From assembly GCA_015075725.1 (NCBI GenBank), contig JABTTV010000001.1, positions 4,269,223-4,333,222 on the forward strand: a DNA stretch of 64,000 bases, read 5' to 3'. This DNA comes from Anaerolineales bacterium. GTDB lineage: Bacteria > Chloroflexota > Anaerolineae > Anaerolineales > Villigracilaceae. This document shows positions 57,828 through 64,000 of the stretch, piece by piece. Every line of letters begins with the position of its first letter. Positions within the stretch are counted from its first letter, which is position 1. The notes under the pieces were generated by a model. That model was given only the letters and a program-made list of their open reading frames with translations, made no database searches and was not told the DNA's origin. The translations under genes and the position numbers were made by a program.

Positions 57828-58874
57828 ATGATGAACCATCCCCCTCCGCCCCGCCGCCGCAGCGGACGCCGATTTGGCTTAATTTCCGTCATGTTCTTTG
57901 CGGTATTTCTTTGTTTTGTCGGGGGCGCATCTGCAAGTTTATACGAACTTTTTACCCATAACTCCGAAGCCCAACAAAGCTGGCTGTTGCTTTGCGGCGC
58001 CCCAGTTGTGGTGGTCATCTTCCTCTTTTTCGTCGTTTTCAACATGTACACGCGCTTCGGCAAACCCCTGCAGTCGATGTTCAACGCCATCGATGCGGTT
58101 GCAGAGGGCAACCTCGCAGCGCGCGTGCCGGAGAACAACTCGGATATGTTCAGTGAGTTGTTCAAGCGATTCAACAAAATGGTTGCCGACCTCGAACGCT
58201 CGGACAAACAACGCAGGAACCTCACCGCCGACATCGCACACGAACTGCGCACCCCCCTGCATATCATCCAAGGCAATCTCGAAGGCGTGCTCGACGGCGT
58301 ATATCAACCCACATCCGATCATATCAACAACACATTGGATGAGACCAAACTGCTCGCCCGCCTTGTTGAGGATTTGCAGACTCTCTCCCTCGCTGAAACG
58401 GGACAGCTTCCGCTTCATCCCACCCGATTCCTGCTTGCCGATCTGACGGCGGACCTCACTTCGAGTTTTTCCGCCCAAGCCTCATCCCAGGGCGTCGAGC
58501 TGACCACAATCCATGCCGATCCAGACCAGGAAATCACCGCCGATTACGACAGGTTGAATCAGGTCTTGTCCAATCTTATATCCAACGCCCTTCGTCACAC
58601 AGCCCGAGGCGGAACGATCTCCATCGAAACGGAACCAATTTCAGGCGGGGAAAGAAGCGCGCGGATTCGTGTCATGGATACAGGGTCGGGAATCCCCGCC
58701 GACGACCTGCCTTTTATCTTCGACCGCTTCTGGCGCGGGGATAAATCACGCACCGGGCGGACGCACAGCGGACTGGGGTTAGCCATCTCGAAACAACTCA
58801 TCCACGCTCACAAAGGTTCGATCGAGGTGGAAAGCGAGACGGGAAACGGCACGAGTTTTACGATCGAGCTATGA
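57828..58874 (+). CDS. HAMP sensor histidine kinase
   Basis: 348 aa. Two transmembrane helices (about 17-40 and 52-73) enclose a very short external loop of about 12 residues, so it probably senses through the membrane or partner proteins. HAMP about 74-125, HisKA with His138 in DIAHELRTPLHIIQGN, HATPase_c with LSNLISNALRHTARGG, MDTGSGIPADDLPFIFDRFWRG and GLGLAISKQLI. Cognate to the OmpR-type regulator 37 bp upstream. The membrane protein at 56563 could be its sensory partner. Confidence 0.93.
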   Translation: MMNHPPPPRRRSGRRFGLISVMFFAVFLCFVGGASASLYELFTHNSEAQQSWLLLCGAPVVVVIFLFFVVFNMYTRFGKPLQSMFNAIDAVAEGNLAARVPENNSDMFSELFKRFNKMVADLERSDKQRRNLTADIAHELRTPLHIIQGNLEGVLDGVYQPTSDHINNTLDETKLLARLVEDLQTLSLAETGQLPLHPTRFLLADLTADLTSSFSAQASSQGVELTTIHADPDQEITADYDRLNQVLSNLISNALRHTARGGTISIETEPISGGERSARIRVMDTGSGIPADDLPFIFDRFWRGDKSRTGRTHSGLGLAISKQLIHAHKGSIEVESETGNGTSFTIEL

Positions 58875-58877
58875 ATA

Positions 58878-58905
58878 AGAACTCCTCCCTTTCAGGAGGA
58901 GTTCT
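58878..58905. terminator. Bidirectional terminator between kinase and Yip1-domain genes
   Basis: AGAACTCCTCC (58878-58888), loop CTTTCA, GGAGGAGTTCT (58895-58905): a perfect 11-bp stem between convergent genes, followed by CGATTTCTTTCTT on the plus side. Confidence 0.85.
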
Positions 58906-58916
58906 CGATTTCTTTC

Positions 58917-59675
58917 TTATGGAGCCAGCCCCTGATTGATCTCGCCGAACACGTTCCCGATCACGGGTCCCAACAGCAGCAAACCGCCGAAAACAAGGCA
59001 TCCGCAAACGAAGACGATCACGAGCCAGGGGATCAGGACCGAGCCGGCCGCCTGACCCCAACCAAATCGGTTAACCGCCTTTACGGCAGCGATCTGCAGG
59101 TAGATCGCAAAGATGGCAAAACCAAAGGAGATCACGCCGGTGCAGATGCCGACGAACGGGATCGCGCTGAAGAGCGACAGGATCGAAGTGACAATGGTCA
59201 ACGGAAGCGAGATTGCGCCGACGGCGTAAGCAAGTTTCTCATAGGAACCTGTGCCGCCGAATAACTTCGCCACCCATTGCACGATGGCGACGCCAATGGC
59301 GAAAAACAAAACGGATACAAGACCCGCTAACGGAGCGCCGCAGATGCCGCTGACCAACGCGGTAACGGTTGTCCCCGGATCGCCTGTGGTGGTTTGTGGG
59401 ATGTATTCCTCCAAGCCGGGAATCGGGAGCTGGGGGGTCATTCCCATTGCCGCATAGATGGCTCGCAGGATCGCCTGGATGATCCCGGAAATCGTACCCG
59501 CAATGAAAACCCAGATATAAGCGGTCCGCGCTACAGCCTCGGGACCTTCGGTGATTTCGACAAAGGTTTGTTCAGACGGTTTCGTAAAGACCTTCGTCCA
59601 GACCTGGAACCAGCCTGCAACCCCTGGCTTGGATTCCATAATGGGGGCGTTCGAGGGCATTTGATCCATTTTCAT
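58917..59675 (-). CDS. Yip1-domain membrane protein
   Basis: 252 aa, about five hydrophobic segments. N-terminal cytosolic part (VAGWFQVWTKVFTKPSEQTFVEITE) followed by AYIWVFIAGTISGIIQAIL, VSVLFFAIGVAIVQWVAKLFGG, LAYAVGAISLPLTIVTSILSLF, VGICTGVISFGFAIFAIYLQIAAVKAVNRFGWGQA and a last helix pair. The pattern matches prokaryotic Yip1-domain proteins of unknown function. AAGGAGAATGAAA precedes the ATG. Confidence 0.8.
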   Translation of the reverse strand: MKMDQMPSNAPIMESKPGVAGWFQVWTKVFTKPSEQTFVEITEGPEAVARTAYIWVFIAGTISGIIQAILRAIYAAMGMTPQLPIPGLEEYIPQTTTGDPGTTVTALVSGICGAPLAGLVSVLFFAIGVAIVQWVAKLFGGTGSYEKLAYAVGAISLPLTIVTSILSLFSAIPFVGICTGVISFGFAIFAIYLQIAAVKAVNRFGWGQAAGSVLIPWLVIVFVCGCLVFGGLLLLGPVIGNVFGEINQGLAP

Positions 59676-59812
59676 TCTCCTTGTATAAACATGAATTTGG
59701 TTATCACTGGGTGATATCTTATTCGATTGTATTCATCCCGCTTCGGGTAAATTGTAACAGAAGCATTGTATTTATGACCGACCGGGCATAAAAGGTTTCA
59801 AAAAGCCCATGT

Positions 59813-59818
59813 TAGAAT
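59813..59818 (+). promoter_or_regulatory. -10 box close to the uvrC start
   Basis: TAGAAT ends 8 nt before the ATG at 59827, no Shine-Dalgarno sequence; compatible with leaderless transcription. Confidence 0.4.
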
Positions 59819-59826
59819 AACCGCCG

Positions 59827-61698
59827 ATGGAAATCTCGGAGAAATTGCTAGGCATCCTCGCCACATTACCCGTCAAACCGGGCTGTTATCTGTATCACAA
59901 TGCCGAGGGGGCGGTCATCTATGTCGGCAAGGCGGTGAACCTGAAGAACCGTGTGCGCAGTTACTTCCACGCGGATTCGAGCCACGACAATAAGACCCGC
60001 CGGCTGGTGCGTGAGATCGCGGATATCGAATGGATCGTGGTCGGTTCGGAACTCGAAGCGCTCATCCTCGAGATGAACCTGATCAAGAAGCACCGCCCGA
60101 AGTACAACGTCCGGCTGAAAGACGACAAGCGCTACCCGTATATCAAAATCCATTGGAACGAACCGTACCCGAAAGTGACCGTCACCCGCCAGATGGAAGA
60201 AGACGGGTCGCGGTATTTTGGTCCGTACACCTCGGCCTGGGCTGTGTACCAAACACTTGAGGTATTAAGAAAGATCTTCCCTTATCTGACATGCGACCGG
60301 GAGATCACAGGGAACGATCCGCGCGCGTGTTTGTATTACGACATCAAATTATGCACAGCGCCCTGCATTGGAGCGATCTCGAAAGACGGCTATCGCCAGA
60401 TGATCTCGGATCTGATGGAATTTCTCAGCGGACACAGCGAAGCCATCGTCCAACGTTTGCAGGATGATATGCAGAAGGCCTCGAATGATATGCGCTTCGA
60501 GAAAGCCGCCGCCCTGCGCGATCAGCTCAAAGCCATGCAGACCATCATCGAACGGCAAAAGATCGTTTTCGGCTCGGATTACGCCGACTCGGACGTCATT
60601 GCCATGGCGCGCGCAGACGGGGAAGCCTGCGTGCAGATCTTCTTCATCCGCGGCGGGAAGTTGATCGGCCGCGAATACTTCATCCTCGAAGGGACCGAGG
60701 ATACGACCGACAACGAGGTGATGGCGGAGTTCGTCAAACAGTTCTACACCGAGGCGGCAAACATCCCCGAACAGGTCATGCTCCCGCAGGAGATCGAAGA
60801 ACGCATCATCATCTCTCAATGGCTCAGGTCAAGGCGCGGCGGGCAGAAAGTGGAACTGATGGTTCCAAAGGAAGGTCAGCCGAAAGACCTCGTCCAGATG
60901 GCTTCGGAAAACGCCACTGAAACGCTGCAATCCCTGCGCGCGCAATGGCAGGCGGATGCTCACCGGCAGGAACAGGCGCTTTCTGACCTGCAAACCTACT
61001 TGAATTTACCTTCGCCGCCCAATCGAATAGAATGTTACGATGTCAGCCACACACAAGGCGTGGCAACTGTCGGTGCAATGGTCGTGTTCGAACAGGGCGT
61101 CCCTGCTAAGCGGCTATACCGCAAGTTCAATATCGAAAGCACCAGTATCGGCGCGCCCGATGACTTCGCCTCGATGGAAGAGATGCTCACGCGCCGCTTC
61201 CGGCGATGGAAAGGTTCGCAGGAGAAAGAATCGGATGTCGGGTCCAAAAAAGATGAGGCGTTTTCCTTTCTTCCCGACCTCATCATCATCGACGGCGGTA
61301 AAGGCCAGCTCGGAAGGGTCGTCAAAGTTTTGGAAGGGGTCGGGCTGTTCGATAAAGTCCCGGTCGTCGGTCTTGCGAAGCAGGAAGAGGAAATCTTCTT
61401 CCCCCACAAGAGCGAGCCGCTGCTGCTCCCGCGGCATTCACAGGGACTTTACCTCGTTCAGAGAATCCGCGACGAAGCCCATCGCTTCGGGATCACGGCG
61501 CATCGCAAAAAACGCTCGAAGCTGGGACTCGCCTCCCAGCTGGATTCCATCCCCGGAATTGGTCCTGCGAGACGGAAAGCGCTCTTGAAACATTTCGGTT
61601 CCATGGATAAGATTAAAGAGGCAAGCATCGAGGAACTTCTGATGGTAAAAGGCATGAACGAAACTTCTGCAAAGAGCGTGAAGGCGCAATTGGAATGA
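59827..61698 (+). CDS. uvrC: Excinuclease ABC subunit C
   Basis: 623 aa. GIY-YIG nuclease (about 12-95) with GCYLYHNAEGAVIYVGKAVNLKNRVRSYF, Cys-rich LTCDREI/CLYYDIKLCTAPCIG segment, UVR motif (MQKASNDMRFEKAAALRDQLKAM), RNase H-like 5' nuclease domain (RIECYDVSHTQGVATVGAMVVFEQG, LIIIDGGKGQL) and C-terminal helix-hairpin-helix (LDSIPGIGPARRKALLKHFGS). Makes both incisions in nucleotide excision repair with UvrB. The stop overlaps the start of a receiver gene (ATGA). Confidence 0.96.
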   Translation: MEISEKLLGILATLPVKPGCYLYHNAEGAVIYVGKAVNLKNRVRSYFHADSSHDNKTRRLVREIADIEWIVVGSELEALILEMNLIKKHRPKYNVRLKDDKRYPYIKIHWNEPYPKVTVTRQMEEDGSRYFGPYTSAWAVYQTLEVLRKIFPYLTCDREITGNDPRACLYYDIKLCTAPCIGAISKDGYRQMISDLMEFLSGHSEAIVQRLQDDMQKASNDMRFEKAAALRDQLKAMQTIIERQKIVFGSDYADSDVIAMARADGEACVQIFFIRGGKLIGREYFILEGTEDTTDNEVMAEFVKQFYTEAANIPEQVMLPQEIEERIIISQWLRSRRGGQKVELMVPKEGQPKDLVQMASENATETLQSLRAQWQADAHRQEQALSDLQTYLNLPSPPNRIECYDVSHTQGVATVGAMVVFEQGVPAKRLYRKFNIESTSIGAPDDFASMEEMLTRRFRRWKGSQEKESDVGSKKDEAFSFLPDLIIIDGGKGQLGRVVKVLEGVGLFDKVPVVGLAKQEEEIFFPHKSEPLLLPRHSQGLYLVQRIRDEAHRFGITAHRKKRSKLGLASQLDSIPGIGPARRKALLKHFGSMDKIKEASIEELLMVKGMNETSAKSVKAQLE

Positions 61699-62075
61699 AG
61701 GAAATCTGGATCATCGACGACGACGACGAAATGGCGCAGGCGATCAGCCTGATGCTAAAAGTGCTCGATTATCAATCAAAGCATTTCAACCATCCCCGCC
61801 CGGCAGCTCAATTGCTCCTATCGGGAAAACGCCCCGACCTGATGATCCTTGACATCAACATGCCCGAAGTGACCGGGCTTGACATGCTCGAATTCATGCG
61901 CCGCAGACCGGAATGGAAGCGACTGCCGGTCATCATGCTCTCGTCCGAAGCCGCGGATGTGATGGTGGACAAAGCCCTGAAGCTTGGCGCGGACGGGTAC
62001 GTCATGAAACCTGTTACAATCGAGGAACTTGAGAAGGCAATGGCTCAGGCTTTTTATAAACATATCGAAAGGTAA
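61695..62075 (+). CDS. Single-domain response regulator coupled to uvrC
   Basis: 126 aa, receiver only. IWIIDDDDEMAQAISLMLKVL with the acidic cluster, Asp53 in LMILDINMPEVTGLDML, VIMLSSEAADVMV, and Lys in GYVMKPVTIEELEKAMAQAF. No output domain or partner kinase nearby. The ATG overlaps the uvrC stop by 4 bp, so its synthesis depends on uvrC translation. Why a receiver is coupled to a repair nuclease is unknown; it may simply be an efficient gene order. Confidence 0.92.
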   Translation: MKEIWIIDDDDEMAQAISLMLKVLDYQSKHFNHPRPAAQLLLSGKRPDLMILDINMPEVTGLDMLEFMRRRPEWKRLPVIMLSSEAADVMVDKALKLGADGYVMKPVTIEELEKAMAQAFYKHIER

Positions 62076-62081
62076 GCTGGA

Positions 62082-62231
62082 ATGGCTGGAAGAAATTCAA
62101 AAAATCAAAGACAGAAATCGGCGATGGAAGAAAACGCCGCCAGACGGCAAAAAACGGCGCAGCTTCTCTTCGCCGCGTTCGCCATCATCCTCATCATTTC
62201 AATGGTGCTTTCTGCAGTAGCCACTTACTAG
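62082..62231 (+). CDS. 49-aa single-pass membrane protein
   Basis: ATG at 62082, preceded by GAAAGGTAAGCTGG, opens MAGRNSKNQRQKSAMEENAA, a very polar basic half, then a clear helix LLFAAFAIILIISMVLSAVA and TAG at 62229. Six bases after the receiver stop and in the same direction, so it is probably part of the uvrC unit. The composition (polar half, one helix) is protein-like; no family recognised. Confidence 0.6.
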   Translation: MAGRNSKNQRQKSAMEENAARRQKTAQLLFAAFAIILIISMVLSAVATY

Positions 62232-62255
62232 CGCAGTCTTTCGATTCGCCCTGCC

Positions 62256-62286
62256 GCGCGGCGCCTTTCCCGGTGCCGCGCTTTCT
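62256..62286 (+). terminator. Candidate terminator after the uvrC unit
   Basis: GCGCGGCGCC (62256-62265), loop TTTCCC, GGTGCCGCGC (62272-62281): a 10-bp stem with one G-T, followed by TTTCTT. About 130 bp before prfA. The remaining 62287-62409 has no feature I can name. Confidence 0.6.
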
Positions 62287-62409
62287 TGTGCAAATATTTT
62301 CCGCGTAGGGCGCGTTCGCCCGGGACCGTCTGTCCAGGACAGGTCAACGCGTCTTTTGATGTAAGCCCATCGGCGTAAGAGTACGCCAACCATGCAATCA
62401 TGAGGAAAC

Positions 62410-63486
62410 ATGCTCGATAAACTGAAAGCCATCGAAGAAAAATACGAACAACTTGGAAACGAACTTCTCGAAGTCGGAAGCGACTATAAACGCGCCGCAG
62501 AGATCGGCAAGGAAAGGACAGGGCTCGAGCCGTTGATCGCCAAGGCGAGGGAATACCGTCAGGCGATGAAAAGCCTGGAAGAAGCCAAAACGATCCTCGT
62601 GTCTGAGAACGATGCGGACCTGCTCGCCCTCGCCAAAACTGATATTGATGAATTAACCCCGAAGATCGAAGTGCTCGAAAAAGAGATCAAGGGATTGCTC
62701 GTACCCAAGGACCCGCGCGACGACAAGAACGTCATCGTGGAAATCCGCGCCGGAGCTGGCGGCGATGAGGCCGCCATCTTTGCCGCAGACCTGTTCCGCA
62801 TGTACACACGATTTGCCGAAGATAAACGCTGGAAGACCGAGATCATGTCGGAAAATTCCATTGGCGTGGGTGGATACAAAGAAGTTATCTTCGAAGTGAA
62901 AGGCAAGGGCGCATTTTCGAAGATGAAATATGAATCAGGCGTGCATCGCGTCCAGCGCGTTCCAGCCACCGAGGCGCAGGGGCGCATCCACACATCCACC
63001 GCCACCGTCGCTGTCCTCGCGGAAGTGGACGATGTTGAGATAGATATACCCGAAACCGATATCGAGATCGAAGTCTATCGTTCGTCCGGCGCTGGCGGGC
63101 AGAACGTACAGAAGAACTCCACCGCCGTCCGTTTGTACCACAAACCCACCGGCATGGTCGTGACGTGCCAGGATGAACGTTCGCAATTGCAGAACAAGCT
63201 GCGCGCCATGTCCATTTTACGCGCGCGATTGTACGAGATCGAAGAGAACAAACGCCGCGCTGAACTCGAAGCGGATCGCCGTTCGCAAGTCGGCTCCGGA
63301 GAACGATCCGAAAAGATCCGCACGTATAATTACCCGCAGAACCGCGTCACCGATCACCGCATCGGGCTTTCCAACTACAACCTCCCCGCCGTGATGGACG
63401 GCGATATCGATGAGTTCATCGACGAACTCACCACCCGCGACGAAGCCGGGAAACTGGCCGCCACCGGCGTCGAAGACGATGAATAA
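62410..63486 (+). CDS. prfA: Peptide chain release factor 1
   Basis: 358 aa. The GGQ motif is in RSSGAGGQNVQKNSTAVRL and the codon-reading PxT motif in RVQRVPATEAQGRIHTS, with the RF1-type PAT rather than RF2 SPF. Recognises UAA/UAG and triggers peptide release. GAGADEAAIFAADLFRMYTRFAE and RDEAGKLAATG at the C-terminus are standard. ATGAGGAAAC precedes the ATG. No frameshift site, consistent with RF1. Confidence 0.96.
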   Translation: MLDKLKAIEEKYEQLGNELLEVGSDYKRAAEIGKERTGLEPLIAKAREYRQAMKSLEEAKTILVSENDADLLALAKTDIDELTPKIEVLEKEIKGLLVPKDPRDDKNVIVEIRAGAGGDEAAIFAADLFRMYTRFAEDKRWKTEIMSENSIGVGGYKEVIFEVKGKGAFSKMKYESGVHRVQRVPATEAQGRIHTSTATVAVLAEVDDVEIDIPETDIEIEVYRSSGAGGQNVQKNSTAVRLYHKPTGMVVTCQDERSQLQNKLRAMSILRARLYEIEENKRRAELEADRRSQVGSGERSEKIRTYNYPQNRVTDHRIGLSNYNLPAVMDGDIDEFIDELTTRDEAGKLAATGVEDDE

Positions 63487-63519
63487 AATGAAAGGCACGG
63501 ACGCCCTGCCGCGACCCGA

Positions 63520-64000
63520 ATGATCATGAACATAAAAACGGCTTTGCGAATTCTATCGATCGTGGCCGTCCTTGCCATTGCATGGGGATTGCGGGTACGC
63601 GCGGCGGATAAACTTCCCATCGATTTTGACGAAGACGATTACTTGCGCGCAGGTCAGGAATACGCGCATCTTATCCGGACCTCGAACTGGTCCGGTTTTT
63701 TGGAAACCAACTACCGGACAGAGCACCCACCGCTTGCAAAGATCGCCTACGGCATCGTGTTTTCCTTCCTGCCAGAGCAACCGCTTGTCGAAGATGTTGC
63801 CATAACCGCCGGTCCTGCCAAAATCCTGCCCGGGGAACTGCTTCGGGCTGGGCGCAAAGAAGCCGCAGGGTTTGGAACGCTCACAGCTTTTTTACTGGCA
63901 CTTGTGAATCCGCTCGCCGGGATTCTGCTTGCCACCCATTCATTCACTATCAAATACACAAGCCAGATCATGCTGGATGGGCTGTCTTCACTCTTGAGTT
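63520..64000 (+). CDS. GT-C-type glycosyltransferase, N-terminal part (runs out of window)
   Basis: 160 codons are open from the ATG at 63520 (63526 is an alternative) to the window end. TM1 ALRILSIVAVLAIAWGLRV is followed by an external loop with LPIDFDEDDYLRAGQEYAHL, whose DEDD resembles the catalytic acidic motif of PMT/ArnT-like enzymes, and NYRTEHPPLAKIAYGIVF, with the typical EHPPL. A further helix LTAFLLALVNPLAGILLATH follows. Likely transfers sugars from polyprenyl-phosphate donors. 34 bp after prfA. Confidence 0.75.
   Translation, partial: MIMNIKTALRILSIVAVLAIAWGLRVRAADKLPIDFDEDDYLRAGQEYAHLIRTSNWSGFLETNYRTEHPPLAKIAYGIVFSFLPEQPLVEDVAITAGPAKILPGELLRAGRKEAAGFGTLTAFLLALVNPLAGILLATHSFTIKYTSQIMLDGLSSLLS

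Overview
The window looks like a chromosomal segment of a Chloroflexota bacterium, most likely class Anaerolineae. This is an inference from gene content: long DERA-type deoC beside an ALDH16-type dehydrogenase, DUF1684, DUF72, amphi-Trp and LURP-one-related proteins, several HD-GYP proteins, and oligopeptidase B. No rRNA or tRNA gene was found, so taxonomy is not proven. Most of the window is moderately GC-rich, compact, housekeeping-like DNA. The stretch from about 27.1 to 33.2 kb is visibly AT-rich and looks acquired.

Layout: 0-8 kb holds DUF1684 (cut by the window start), dCTP deaminase, a GAF/HD-GYP protein, a PhoD-like phosphatase, a LysM protein, a C45 acyltransferase-like hydrolase and an M14-like DUF2817 hydrolase. 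8-12 kb is a metal-homeostasis block: a sigma70-type promoter, a manganese (yybP-ykoY) riboswitch with terminator, a 73-aa membrane protein, a Ca2+/Mn2+-type P-type ATPase, a 42-aa TTG-start membrane protein, an amphi-Trp protein and a DksA/TraR-like protein. 12-16.3 kb has gamma-glutamyltransferase, a GMC oxidoreductase and DUF72. 16.4-20.9 kb is a signalling operon (PAS-PAS histidine kinase, Rcp1-like receiver, REC-PAS-GAF-GAF-HD-GYP). 21-26.5 kb carries USP, LURP-one, EamA, YdeI-like, DegV, DUF1475, DUF3159 and EAL proteins.

26.5-37 kb is the accessory region. A NACHT STAND ATPase carries a degenerate formylglycine-generating-enzyme-like domain. Its two-helix membrane N-terminus appears to be separated from the ATPase by a one-base frameshift at a T7 run. 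Nearby are a HepT/MntA toxin-antitoxin pair, two unrecognised small genes, a GxxExxY (PD-(D/E)XK-like) gene bracketed by direct repeats, and a DUF433/DUF5615 toxin-antitoxin pair bracketed by a 73-bp duplication of the deoC 3' end. Dispersed repeat families flank the NACHT/HepT segment. ALDH16 and deoC, probably an ancestral deoxyribose-phosphate catabolic pair, have been separated by the GxxExxY and DUF433/DUF5615 cargo.

37-48.3 kb is core metabolism and redox: a persulfide-dioxygenase-like MBL-rhodanese protein, DinB, oligopeptidase B, mdh-citrate synthase, and thioredoxin reductase. 48.6-59.7 kb has a sulfurtransferase, three tandem DUF4386 membrane proteins with an XRE-DUF4870 regulator, a medium-chain dehydrogenase, lipoproteins, an intact-looking IS1-family element with 8-bp target duplications, a LysE-type exporter, and a membrane protein followed by an OmpR-type two-component system. 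59.8-64 kb has uvrC translationally coupled to a receiver protein, a 49-aa membrane protein, prfA and the start of a GT-C glycosyltransferase. Several genes have a -10 box only 6-9 nt before the start codon and no Shine-Dalgarno sequence, suggesting leaderless mRNAs.
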